64,000 bases of DNA from a virus. Where the stretch lies: positions 38,389-102,388 of the IMG/VR virus record IMGVR_UViG_3300024265_000035. One strand, written 5' to 3'. This document shows, piece after piece, positions 25,155 through 33,212 of this stretch; the stretch's first letter is position 1; each line of letters opens with the position of its first letter. A program made the translations under genes and the position numbers. The notes under the pieces are model-generated. The model saw only the letters and a list, made by a program, of their open reading frames with translations, had not been told where the DNA came from and ran no database searches.

Positions 25155-26510
25155 TTATGATACGAGGCCAGCGAGTTCCCTCTGACGTGCGAATTGTGTT
25201 CGCATGCTATTTCCATCCACAGATTCCCTGAGGACCTTTTGGTCCGGTGATCCGCTGGTAAGCCTTCGTTGAGCGTTTGGTCGGTTGCGACGGACTCTTC
25301 CTTCATTGAGGTGGAGCGCCGACTTGAACGAAGCCTTGAGAGCCTCGGACACGATGCGTGCTTCCCTGACATTTGCAGCCTCGTCAATCTTAGAGATGAC
25401 AAGCTTCTTCTGCTCATTGGTCAAGTTCTTACCGAAATCATTGAGGATTTCGTTTACATGGAGAACCTTTCTATTGAAGAGGTTAACTTCATGGATTTGC
25501 TTCTTTAGTTCCTTGATGACGCCAGCTGCCTGAGCGAACTGTGATTCAAGGTACATGACGTAGCGTGCAAGCTCCTGGTTTTCCTTGAGACCCTTTTCGA
25601 TTGCCTCTTTTACCTGGTAGTCCTGCGCCTGCGGTGGCTTGCCCTCTTCCCAAGGCTTATCACTATCTTCATCGTGAAGACCCTGTGAGTCATTTGCCTT
25701 GCGAGGATTCTCAGTTTCCCACTTAGAAGTATTATATGTGTCAGCGTAACCACTCGTTACGTTTGGGCTCCAATCAACGGAAGTTTCCTGCAGTGCTGCA
25801 GCAGACTTCATCACGTTTTCGTAAGCCTTCCTTAGACCTGCTTCGTCGATAGTGATTTCTTCGTCCATGTCTTCTTCCTCTGGTGCACCCTTTTTTTCAC
25901 CGAGTGTAGGTATTTGTGATTCGTCTTCACGATCATATTCTTCTTCATCGCCACCGAAGTCACCACCATAGTCACCCATCGGAGGCATGTCACCCATTTC
26001 AGGCAGTTCTTCATCGCCGCCCATATGGCCCATTTCGGGCAGTTCTTCGTCACCCATGCCGCCCATCGGAGGCATGCCGCCCATTTCATATGACATGTCC
26101 TGCATAGCATCCATGTCGCCTTCAGCACCGCGACGTGGCATTCCGCCGAGCTCTTCTTCATCACCCATTTCGGCAATACCAGGGAACATAGATTCAAGAG
26201 ACTCTTTCTCGAGTTCCTTCTCGTCCTTCTTACCCTTGTCGTCTTTCTTCTCGGCCATTGTGTCTTCTCCCTCGAGCTGCTTTCCTTCTTCAAATTCAGG
26301 ATTTTCGCCTCGGCCCTCTTCTCCTCGACGGACTCGGTCGACATCTTCTGATCTGACAGAATGATTGATATGCCTCTCGACGAGATTTCGAATAGATGAA
26401 GACATCTCCTCGACGAGCTTCTGTTTCGCAACCTCAACGGCTGCATTCTTAACCTGTTGCGCGTCTGCCACAGCTTCTTTAACGATGTTTCTACCGCTAG
26501 CTCCCATCAT
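25155..26510 (-). CDS. Prohead core scaffolding protein, gp22-like
   Basis: A 451-residue scaffold. The N-terminal 110 residues are helical, the middle (120-215) is a Met/Gly/Glu/Asp-rich low-complexity stretch, and the C-terminal part has the conserved core pattern LFNRKVLHVNEILNDFGKN, TNEQKKLVISKIDEAANVRE and VSEALKASFKSAL seen in gp22-type scaffolds next to the capsid gene. In T4 the core is digested by gp21 during maturation. It starts at ATG 26510 with GGAG four bases upstream; ATG 26507 is equally possible. Confidence 0.83.
   Translation of the reverse strand: MMGASGRNIVKEAVADAQQVKNAAVEVAKQKLVEEMSSSIRNLVERHINHSVRSEDVDRVRRGEEGRGENPEFEEGKQLEGEDTMAEKKDDKGKKDEKELEKESLESMFPGIAEMGDEEELGGMPRRGAEGDMDAMQDMSYEMGGMPPMGGMGDEELPEMGHMGGDEELPEMGDMPPMGDYGGDFGGDEEEYDREDESQIPTLGEKKGAPEEEDMDEEITIDEAGLRKAYENVMKSAAALQETSVDWSPNVTSGYADTYNTSKWETENPRKANDSQGLHDEDSDKPWEEGKPPQAQDYQVKEAIEKGLKENQELARYVMYLESQFAQAAGVIKELKKQIHEVNLFNRKVLHVNEILNDFGKNLTNEQKKLVISKIDEAANVREARIVSEALKASFKSALHLNEGRVRRNRPNAQRRLTSGSPDQKVLRESVDGNSMRTQFARQRELAGLVS
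25985..26065 (-). repeat. In-gene repeat in the scaffold gene
   Basis: Two close copies encode GDEELPEMG (one starting MGDEELPEMGHMG, the next GGDEELPEMGDMP), within a run of Met-Gly-Pro-Met repeats. The repeat keeps the reading frame and makes an acidic flexible linker. Confidence 0.7.
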
Positions 26511-26575
26511 TGATCTCCATTGACCTAATGAATCTACAACTAAATAATGTAAGACTTTCTTTTCAAACTATTTTT

Positions 26576-26797
26576 CTACTTTCTAACGTTATTTCTTGCA
26601 GTCCATTTCGCCTTTTCTTTCTTACGTCTTCTAATAACGGATGGTTTCTCGAAGTATGCCCTGTGAGTTACCTCTTTAAGTATTCCATTGTCTCTCACTA
26701 GCTTTGCGAAGCGCTTAATCATACGATCTGTAGCTTCATTCTTACGAGGGGTAACTTCAAGGTGTTTAATCAGGACAGCATCTCCGGGTGGTTTCAT
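26576..26797 (-). CDS. rpsU: Ribosomal protein bS21 homologue
   Basis: A 73-residue basic protein that matches bacterial small-subunit protein S21 along most of its length: RKNEATDRMIKRFAKLVRDN, then GILKEVTHRAYFEKPSVIRR, followed by a Lys/Arg-rich tail. In E. coli S21 the equivalent parts are NEPFDVALRRFKR and REFYEKPTTERKR. bS21 helps the 30S subunit start translation at Shine-Dalgarno sites near the anti-SD end of 16S rRNA. I start at ATG 26797, one base before the previous gene's stop; an ATG-independent extension to 26830 overlaps that gene. It lies among head assembly genes, next to the scaffold gene. Confidence 0.9.
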   Translation of the reverse strand: MKPPGDAVLIKHLEVTPRKNEATDRMIKRFAKLVRDNGILKEVTHRAYFEKPSVIRRRKKEKAKWTARNNVRK

Positions 26798-26798
26798 G

Positions 26799-27386
26799 TT
26801 ATTTCTTCTTTCTTCTTGAGGTATTTTCAATTAACCTCTTACTATGTGATTGAGTTTCCATCGACTTAACATATTTCGGCTCGCGAGGCTTAAAATTCTT
26901 TGACTCTCTGACTGGCACGCTGTACCAGTGAGCTAGCTGCTCCCAGACAGCTCCTTCCTTCTTTGTAGTTTTCCAGCCTTCCATCTTTGGATTGCTCATA
27001 CTACCTTGCTTTCCCATATGTACACGTGTGTTATACGGTGCAGATTCTTTCATCTTCGCGTTCGGCATTGGTTTGAGCTTGAACTCTTCCATCATCGTGT
27101 GTTTCACGATTGCTCTAAGCGCAGACTCAGATGTCCACGGTCCCATGTTGGACTTGCCCTGTCTCTGCAAGCGATTGCCTTCCTTTGTTGAAGTACTGAG
27201 AGGTTGTGAGAAGTCCAAATTCCCTCCAGAACTAAAACCACGAGGAGATACATCTTCATCGACATAACCATCAACGCCCTTCTTGCCCTTTTCGTCTTTC
27301 TTCTTGTCGTCTTTTGCTTTTTTCTCGACAAGATTTCTAGCTACTTTACGAATAACGCTCTTTAGTTCTTCTATAGTAAGCTTCAT
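26799..27386 (-). CDS. Basic protein of the head module, 195 aa
   Basis: Starts at ATG 27386, directly after the stop of the preceding gene (TAAAATG). The N terminus MKLTIEELKSVIRKVARNLV forms an amphipathic helix and partly matches the leader seen in the small genes (MKLT...), with IEE at residues 5-7. The next 25 residues are very rich in Lys and Asp; the rest is polar and basic. I do not recognise a family. Position between the prohead genes and the scaffold suggests a core or internal protein. Confidence 0.58.
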   Translation of the reverse strand: MKLTIEELKSVIRKVARNLVEKKAKDDKKKDEKGKKGVDGYVDEDVSPRGFSSGGNLDFSQPLSTSTKEGNRLQRQGKSNMGPWTSESALRAIVKHTMMEEFKLKPMPNAKMKESAPYNTRVHMGKQGSMSNPKMEGWKTTKKEGAVWEQLAHWYSVPVRESKNFKPREPKYVKSMETQSHSKRLIENTSRRKKK

Positions 27387-27387
27387 T

Positions 27388-28593
27388 TTAATAGTGCCCC
27401 GCTCCGCCAATTGCTTTCATGATCCTCTCAGACATTCTCTCGATGTTCATTCCTTCACCGGTGAGCACGTCAGATGCCCATGTTTCATAAATACCGAGAA
27501 GTTTGTCTTTTCCGATTTCTCCGAGAGATTTCATGAAATGTTCTGGTTCTATTTGAATGAGAAATTTCACAAGACTAGGTTCGTCCATTGTATCAAGTTG
27601 CTTACGTGCAGTCCCATGTACGTCCATGAACGTATTCTTTGCAAAATCTAGATCTACATCATGCATGGAGTGAGAGCACTGCTTCGGTGCTGCAGGTGTA
27701 TCTTTCATGCTAACGAAAGCTTCTATCAATCCGTAGTGATAGTTTTCTTTCCACGTAAATCCAGGCTGCATCCTAGAGTATTTCAATGAATGACCAGGTG
27801 TCTGTGTAAACTTAGCTCCACCGACCTGTTTCATCCTAGCATCAATAGTGTCCGTATCTTTTGTCTCATCGTCTGTTGGAATATGGAATGCTATGATATC
27901 ATCATCTTCTGGGTGTTGGACACTCATCTCAGGAGAACGCTTCATAATATTTCCCTGAAATGGCAGTCCATAGTTATACTCGTCTTGCCTGCGGAAAGGA
28001 CCTTCTCCTTTACCAGCCCTCTCAAGATCATCGTCAGTCACGGCATTATCCCATGGATTACCCTTTGGTCGAGCGCTCCACTGACCCGAAGTGCCTGGAT
28101 GTACCCTTCCACCAGTATGTTGGCCGCCCGTTCCTTGTCCAGCTTTGGCGACGTTGAATGGGACGCCCATTGCTTCAGCTGTCTTATCAAGCCATGGATC
28201 ATCTTTCTCGTCTGGCACACCAAACTTTGACCTAGAACGCGGCGGATTGCTTACGATATTTCCCTGCATGGGAGTGCCGTTCAAGACTCCATCGATCTCA
28301 TCCATCCCGTCCATCCCGTCTATCCAACGTTCATCATCTGACGGTACACCTTTAGGAACTGGAACTGACTGAAGTGATGGTCCGTGTCCAGCACTATCAC
28401 GTGAATATGCGTGCGGTTGACCCCAGCTAGGTTGTGCTTTACCGTATGGGAATTTATCATCTCCCGTCTGGTATGCCTTGCGATTGACTCCTTTTCCACG
28501 GATACCAGATGTATCCGGACGGAAGAACATCGAGCCACCATAGCTAGACTGGTCTTCTCTCAGTGAGCGATAGTATGTTTCTCTTATGCTCAT
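27388..28593 (-). CDS. Unknown 401-aa head-module protein
   Basis: The N terminus MSIRETYYRSLREDQ has LRE at residues 11-13, again the (I/L)xE pattern close to the start. Residues 20-260 are polar and Gly/Pro/Asp-rich with repeated short motifs (GTPMQGNIVSNPPRSRSKFG and GLPFQGNIMKRSPEMS both contain FQGN/MQGNI), suggesting internal repeats and little fixed structure. The C-terminal 110 residues are helical (VKFLIQIEPEHFMKSLGEIG). No family recognised. A core or internal head role is inferred from location. Confidence 0.55.
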   Translation of the reverse strand: MSIRETYYRSLREDQSSYGGSMFFRPDTSGIRGKGVNRKAYQTGDDKFPYGKAQPSWGQPHAYSRDSAGHGPSLQSVPVPKGVPSDDERWIDGMDGMDEIDGVLNGTPMQGNIVSNPPRSRSKFGVPDEKDDPWLDKTAEAMGVPFNVAKAGQGTGGQHTGGRVHPGTSGQWSARPKGNPWDNAVTDDDLERAGKGEGPFRRQDEYNYGLPFQGNIMKRSPEMSVQHPEDDDIIAFHIPTDDETKDTDTIDARMKQVGGAKFTQTPGHSLKYSRMQPGFTWKENYHYGLIEAFVSMKDTPAAPKQCSHSMHDVDLDFAKNTFMDVHGTARKQLDTMDEPSLVKFLIQIEPEHFMKSLGEIGKDKLLGIYETWASDVLTGEGMNIERMSERIMKAIGGAGHY

Positions 28594-29198
28594 TACCTCG
28601 TAATTGGAGCTTTGCTCGTATCAATACGAATCTCATCAAGTTTCTTGCGTCGTTCCTCAAGTGCACGTTCTTGGCCTTGAGTTGTCTGCTGCATTATTCC
28701 TTTATTGCTTTGACCTGACATCTTTCTAAAGATCTCACCGTAGCGTGACGGATCTGACATTTCTAATTCGCCACGAGAATTTGTCTCCACAGGTCCCATA
28801 ATTGGTATTGAGGGTTTGCCAGCACCTTCACGCATGTTTGTAGGGACGACATTTTTGAACATTGACGCAAGCAGCGGATTTTCTTTTGCGAACAGCGCAG
28901 ATCTTGCTGTTTCGTTCTTACGAGTAATTGTCCCCTGTTGATAGATTCCCTCGTCTGAGTTGTCCATCATTTCAGGAACATGCTCATCTCTTGCATTTGA
29001 AAGTTCTTTCTCGTAGATATCTTCAAACTTCATTGATTGACGCTGCGGTGATGGTGGCCTCTGCGGTTGGACTGGTGATCCAACAGCTTCATGTACAAGG
29101 TTCTTTATGTACATCTCAGATACGACTTTAGGAAGTAGCTTTCGCACTTCTTCCGCTACGATCACTCTGATCATCTCTACCATTGTTGGTTTCTTCAT
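28593..29198 (-). CDS. Unknown 201-aa head-module protein
   Basis: Helical N terminus (VEMIRVIVAEEVRKLLPKVV) with a Pro/Gln-rich linker and a polar C-terminal half. It is the first gene downstream of a sigma70-type promoter at 29220-29248 and begins the run that leads through bS21 and scaffold to the capsid gene. Its stop overlaps the next ATG by one base. The role is unknown; a scaffold or core component is plausible. Confidence 0.55.
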   Translation of the reverse strand: MKKPTMVEMIRVIVAEEVRKLLPKVVSEMYIKNLVHEAVGSPVQPQRPPSPQRQSMKFEDIYEKELSNARDEHVPEMMDNSDEGIYQQGTITRKNETARSALFAKENPLLASMFKNVVPTNMREGAGKPSIPIMGPVETNSRGELEMSDPSRYGEIFRKMSGQSNKGIMQQTTQGQERALEERRKKLDEIRIDTSKAPITR

Positions 29199-29219
29199 CT
29201 TAATACACTTTCATTTAAT

Positions 29220-29248
29220 TTTATCTACCATCTAAGTATAGATGTCAA
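29220..29248 (-). promoter_or_regulatory. Sigma70-type promoter before the scaffold-capsid genes
   Basis: On the minus strand TTGACA (29248-29243) and GATAAA (29225-29220) are 17 bases apart. The -35 box is perfect and the -10 box matches at four positions. The TGA of the upstream esterase gene is inside the -35 box. Transcription would start about 29213 and run through the gene starting at 29198. Confidence 0.55.
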
Positions 29249-30021
29249 CTACAAACAGGTATAAAAGCATCTAATGCAGCTCCCAGTAGTTCTCCTAGTT
29301 CAGCGCAACCATCGGCGGTGTAATGCTTATTGTCTATATCTAGGTTGATCACGTCCGGATTCACGACTGTGACACGCGAGTCAGCCGCTGCTACAGCATC
29401 CTGCGCCGTGCGAATAGTCCCCGCAAAAGCCGCGACGTTGTCTGCATTAAGTCGCGCGATAATAAATGGCATCGTGGCGTTATTGAAGTCAATACGAGCC
29501 TGTGCAATGAAACTATTCAAGTTTGTCTCGTATGCGTCGGCTTCGACCTCCACTATGGAATCCGCCTCACCCTGAATCCAAATCATGCCGACGACTTCGT
29601 AGCCTCCAGCCCATGCATTGAGCTGTGCTGCTCTATTCTCCAGGAATGCTTTCATGCGACTGTAAAGTACGGTACCAGTAGATGCCGTCTCGTCCCAGTC
29701 ATTGGCTAAATCAGTAGCGCCGGTAGCGCATTTAACTAAGTAGACTTCTCCGTGTGTCTGAATGTTTGGTATATTACGAACAATGCCAACTTCAGGCCCA
29801 AACTCTCCCTGTGAGTTGACGCGCGATTTTGTATCGTGCCATCCCCACTCAAATGCGCAAGGCGATGCACCGTCATCACTAGAACATTGCAATTGTTGCA
29901 CGATTCTCACGCCCGGGAATTCGTCTCCGTAATTAGCGAAACCTCCAGTCAGGTTTGCAGGGTCGGTGGCCAAGCCGAGTGCGTTGCTCTGGCCAGCGAG
30001 AATGATAACCTGATTAGCCAT
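29245..30021 (-). CDS. SGNH-type carbohydrate esterase (sialate O-acetylesterase-like)
   Basis: A 258-residue esterase. Catalytic features of the SGNH / SASA family are visible: IILAGQSNALG with Ser12, the central WIQGEADS (block with Gly-Glu-Ala-Asp), and DIDNKHYTADG with Asp230 and His233. Such enzymes remove acetyl groups from sugars. In phages they act on acetylated capsule or O-antigen. The gene is in a GC-richer block between head genes, directly followed by a promoter, and its neighbours have lectin-like folds, so a virion-displayed receptor-modifying role is likely but not shown. Confidence 0.85.
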   Translation of the reverse strand: MANQVIILAGQSNALGLATDPANLTGGFANYGDEFPGVRIVQQLQCSSDDGASPCAFEWGWHDTKSRVNSQGEFGPEVGIVRNIPNIQTHGEVYLVKCATGATDLANDWDETASTGTVLYSRMKAFLENRAAQLNAWAGGYEVVGMIWIQGEADSIVEVEADAYETNLNSFIAQARIDFNNATMPFIIARLNADNVAAFAGTIRTAQDAVAAADSRVTVVNPDVINLDIDNKHYTADGCAELGELLGAALDAFIPVCS

Positions 30022-30908
30022 TATGCTGTCACCATCTGTGTGTGAAAGGTTGCGAGAGATGCTTGTGTAACCGCTTCCGCTGCGGCACCCTCGAACAGTA
30101 GGACATAAGCAATGTCCGCACCTGCTGCGGGGAAGCGTGAATCCCCGATCGTGAAGTAGCTGTTATTGGTAACGAAGGTCAGTGTACTCACGTCACGTGT
30201 ATGCTCCGATATTTCATTCATTGTCTTGACCGTCTGCGCGGTCGCATTATAGACCATGCCACCGATGTGCCAGTTTCCGTCATTACTATCACCGACGATC
30301 AGGCTATTGGCTACGCTGGCCGTGCCATCACTGATCGTAGTGGTTAGGCGTCCGAGCGAGTCAAACGAAGAGACAATACCAGCATTGTCAGCCGCGGGCG
30401 CGGCAGCCAGCCCCCGCCCCTTTGAGAGCAGTGCCAACGTCGCCGCGTTTTCGACAGCTACGTTATACACGGCCATCCATGCGGTGCTCTGTGTAAGGTC
30501 CCCGATGAGGACGTTGCTCGCGGCAAATCGTTCACTGGATAAGATTGTAAGTCTGATCGCTGTTCGGCTGCCTTGTAATCCTGATGTTGCAATTGCCCAT
30601 TCCGCACCATCTACATCACCCTCGAAAAGCTGCTCATCCTGAAGCGCATCGACAAGGTTGTTATCGGTTGTTTCTTGACATGTCCAGATGTAACTGGGTG
30701 TTGCGGCAGGTACGCCGAGGGCTGTAGCCACTGCTGCTGCAGTAATGGGAAAATTTGTGTCAGTGACAGCAGAAGATACTTCAGCCCCCGTTGGAATGCA
30801 CGAAGTCCCTATTGAATCCGAATGTGACAGATCTCCACTAAGAATACGTGGGTCTTCGTGCAAACCACCAGTAATCAATCGACCGAATGCATCATAGAAT
30901 GGAGTCAT
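30021..30908 (-). CDS. Concanavalin/LamG-like virion protein A
   Basis: A 295-residue protein. The N terminus carries GGLHEDPRILSGDLSHSDSI, closely matching GLREDPRVLGGDLAHSESV in the protein encoded at 31463-32308. The remainder is a beta-sandwich of LamG/ConA type (IRLTILSSERFAASNVLIGD, ISDGTASVANSLIVGDSNDG, YFTIGDSRFP). It probably displays or binds sugars on the virion. The base composition is more GC-rich than that of neighbouring head genes. The final base overlaps the esterase gene start. Confidence 0.6.
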   Translation of the reverse strand: MTPFYDAFGRLITGGLHEDPRILSGDLSHSDSIGTSCIPTGAEVSSAVTDTNFPITAAAVATALGVPAATPSYIWTCQETTDNNLVDALQDEQLFEGDVDGAEWAIATSGLQGSRTAIRLTILSSERFAASNVLIGDLTQSTAWMAVYNVAVENAATLALLSKGRGLAAAPAADNAGIVSSFDSLGRLTTTISDGTASVANSLIVGDSNDGNWHIGGMVYNATAQTVKTMNEISEHTRDVSTLTFVTNNSYFTIGDSRFPAAGADIAYVLLFEGAAAEAVTQASLATFHTQMVTA

Positions 30909-30911
30909 AAT

Positions 30912-31463
30912 CTATGCAAATAGCTGGTACAATGAAAGTAGACCAAATCCACCAGCTACAAGATATGCAACTATCGCACGGTTCTTCCACTTGGTTATTT
31001 CTGACTTCTTTGTGACTATGAGGTCTGATGGTTTCGCGTTCTTCTCTATTTCTTTCATCTTTTCCTCTGGAATATCAAGAAGATCTTGTTCTGTCTCTAG
31101 CTGACCAAGACCTTCGACAAAATGCGGACCATCTGAGATGGGTGCGGAGAAGAATATGACTTCTGATAGAAGTTCCGCTCTAAGCATGTCCATCTCATCT
31201 TGACTAAGCTTATTCTCGAACCCAATCTGACCAACCGCCAGCACGTCAAAGATCCAGTCATCCGGCTCCACGTCCGCTTGGGGTCCTACTAGTGCTGCGA
31301 CACGGGCGCGAACGATTGTTTTTACAGGAGCGGGGTTCTCCAGCACAGTGCGGATCTGCGACAGAAATGCCTCGAACTCGGGCACCGTGACGCGCGCGCT
31401 GTGCTCGCTGACGTCGTTACTCGTCGGCCAGCCCAGATGAACAGTGTTATCAGGTACGGCCAT
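30912..31463 (-). CDS. Unknown 183-aa protein with C-terminal membrane segment
   Basis: Residues 1-125 are acidic and mixed alpha/beta (VKTIVRARVAALVGPQADVE, DMLRAELLSEVIFF). A membrane helix is predicted at about 164-182 (AIVAYLVAGGFGLLSLYQLF). No known family. It lies between the two LamG-like genes, with stop-start overlap at 31463. A possible role is anchoring or assembly of the neighbouring virion proteins, without direct evidence. Confidence 0.55.
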   Translation of the reverse strand: MAVPDNTVHLGWPTSNDVSEHSARVTVPEFEAFLSQIRTVLENPAPVKTIVRARVAALVGPQADVEPDDWIFDVLAVGQIGFENKLSQDEMDMLRAELLSEVIFFSAPISDGPHFVEGLGQLETEQDLLDIPEEKMKEIEKNAKPSDLIVTKKSEITKWKNRAIVAYLVAGGFGLLSLYQLFA

Positions 31464-32308
31464 TATACAAACGCCACATCAGTGGAGAACGTCGGGAGAG
31501 CTGGAGCACCTCCGCCGCCAGCGGTCGGGGTAAGAGTCCATCCGTTACCGCTCGCGTCCAACCAAACGTTGTTCAACTGGTGATAGGCTTCCAGGCCGGG
31601 CTGCGCGGTGATGTGAGCTAGTTTGTTGGCGTCGATCTGCGGCTGAGTTCGGATTGTGCTCCACACACGTGACTCGTCTTGCCTGCCATCAATGGATGCT
31701 ACGGCTCCGCTGAGCGTCGAACTGCCACCGATAGAAAATCTATCACCGCTGACGGTCGATGACCCGGCTCGCGCTATGATGATTGTCCCGTTTCCCTGCG
31801 ACACTCCATCGATGAAAAGTTCGTGCTGTACCGCCTGTGATGCGGCAGCGGCAAGCCACGTCCACGCCACGTGCGTCCAGACGTTATTTGCGCCGCCAAC
31901 CCAAGTCCATCTCTGCTGCTGAAACCCGCCCGTGTCTGTTCGCACAAAAGCGTGGAAAACTCTATCAGGACCTGACGAGGTGATTAACAGAGCGTCGTTT
32001 TGAGTGGCGGCGACAAAGCCCCATCTCGACATCAGTGTTTGGGTGGCGGCCCCGGTAAAGGTGTCTAGCTCAAATAGCGTCTCGTACGTCCGGTCGCCAG
32101 TCGTGTTGATTCCCTCGCCTCCAACCAGCCCAAGGATCTCTGCAAGGTTGTTGGTGTTAGTGCCGGCATGAGTGAACTGAGCGCTGTGAGTGTTGACCAG
32201 CTCTCCATTCACTGATTCAGAATGTGCCAAGTCCCCACCGAGGACACGTGGATCCTCTCTAAGCCCCCTCGTCACGAGCTCTGGTCCATATAGAGGTGTT
32301 AGGATCAT
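31463..32308 (-). CDS. Concanavalin/LamG-like virion protein B
   Basis: 281 residues with a clear LamG/ConA-like domain (about 65-240): YETLFELDTFTGAATQTLMS, WTHVAWTW, HELFIDGVSQGNGTI, RFSIGGSSTLSGAVASIDGR and DESRVWSTIRTQPQIDAN. These are the usual strand and turn motifs of phage lectin-like decoration or fibre proteins. The N-terminal 35 residues are shared with the protein at 30021-30908, perhaps a common attachment peptide. The block has high GC. Confidence 0.8.
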   Translation of the reverse strand: MILTPLYGPELVTRGLREDPRVLGGDLAHSESVNGELVNTHSAQFTHAGTNTNNLAEILGLVGGEGINTTGDRTYETLFELDTFTGAATQTLMSRWGFVAATQNDALLITSSGPDRVFHAFVRTDTGGFQQQRWTWVGGANNVWTHVAWTWLAAAASQAVQHELFIDGVSQGNGTIIIARAGSSTVSGDRFSIGGSSTLSGAVASIDGRQDESRVWSTIRTQPQIDANKLAHITAQPGLEAYHQLNNVWLDASGNGWTLTPTAGGGGAPALPTFSTDVAFV

Positions 32309-32614
32309 TTAATCAGAAGTAAGCTCCGTGACCATCGCAGATCCCGTTGTCGCAGTCCAAATACCTGTTATAGATCCAGTGTACATTGGCAATGGAACCT
32401 CATAGTATGAACCTGAACCCATCTTTACAGTGAAGTCATTGCTTGATGCATTTGTTCCAAGTTTTAAAAACAGTATTGCCTCACTGAAATTGTAAATCAT
32501 TGCAGCACGACGATGTAGATTCTCAGGAATTACAGTAGTAAGTGCGCCTGTTGCTGGCACTCTTGTTCCACTAGCTGCTGCAACTCCTAAAAAATTTCCG
32601 ATGTGTAATGCCAT
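32309..32614 (-). CDS. Small beta-rich virion protein, 101 aa
   Basis: A short protein with the pattern RRAAMIYNFSEAILFLKLGT, then DFTVKMGSGSYYEVPLPMYT and GSITGIWTATTGSAMVTEL. Proteins of this type, which resemble a single beta sandwich domain, are common beside head or tail fibre genes in T4-like phages and probably decorate the virion. It stops one base after the LamG gene start and follows the prohead protease by four bases. The exact role is unknown. Confidence 0.65.
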   Translation of the reverse strand: MALHIGNFLGVAAASGTRVPATGALTTVIPENLHRRAAMIYNFSEAILFLKLGTNASSNDFTVKMGSGSYYEVPLPMYTGSITGIWTATTGSAMVTELTSD

Positions 32615-32618
32615 ATTG

Positions 32619-33212
32619 CTACTTCCTCACTCGTATATCATTAAGAGCTCTATAGATCCTGTCAGCCTTGCTCCATATTCTCTTAACGTCAACTTCAACT
32701 GATTCATTCATGAACGCGCCAGGAGTTGATGGTTCACTAACTGCGTCAAAACAAATGAGCTGGTAGTCATCCTGTACAACGTCAGTACCTTCATTCGTTG
32801 ACTCTGTGCTTCCCACTCCCCTGCTCGACATTCCAATTCTGACGCCTGATTCAAGAAGTGACTCAAGGATCTTTCCTTTCGGTGTATTTAGAACTTCTAC
32901 CATCCCACGAACTACATCACCTTCCCAGAAGATTTCTCTGACAATGTGAGATGTCTTATCGAGTGCAACTGTTGATGTTTCAGGATGATCAAGTTCGCCT
33001 AGAGCTCTGTTCTCACGAACGACTTTCTCATAGTTCAATACTTCACGTTGAAGGATCTCATTTGGATAGATTCGACCATTCTGATTCTTCGTACCAGACT
33101 TCTGAAGAATTGCTGGCAGAAGAATTTTTCCACCATTCTTATTCCTTGACTCATTGATGGCATCGGCAGTACATTCAAGTGCATACCACTCTCTTAAAAG
33201 TGTCTTTTTCAT
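32619..33212 (-). CDS. Prohead core protease, gp21-like
   Basis: The 197-residue serine protease that matures the head. Conserved motifs are NQNGRIYP (about 44-51), GELDHPE with catalytic His76, and RIGMSSRGVGS with nucleophile Ser130 (or Ser129), as in the T4 gp21 / herpesvirus-like prohead protease family. It cuts capsid, scaffold and internal proteins after (I/L)xE in T4. The N terminus MKKTLLREWYALE may allow self-processing. The gene order portal, two core-like genes, protease, scaffold, capsid corresponds to T4 genes 20 to 23. Confidence 0.93.
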   Translation of the reverse strand: MKKTLLREWYALECTADAINESRNKNGGKILLPAILQKSGTKNQNGRIYPNEILQREVLNYEKVVRENRALGELDHPETSTVALDKTSHIVREIFWEGDVVRGMVEVLNTPKGKILESLLESGVRIGMSSRGVGSTESTNEGTDVVQDDYQLICFDAVSEPSTPGAFMNESVEVDVKRIWSKADRIYRALNDIRVRK

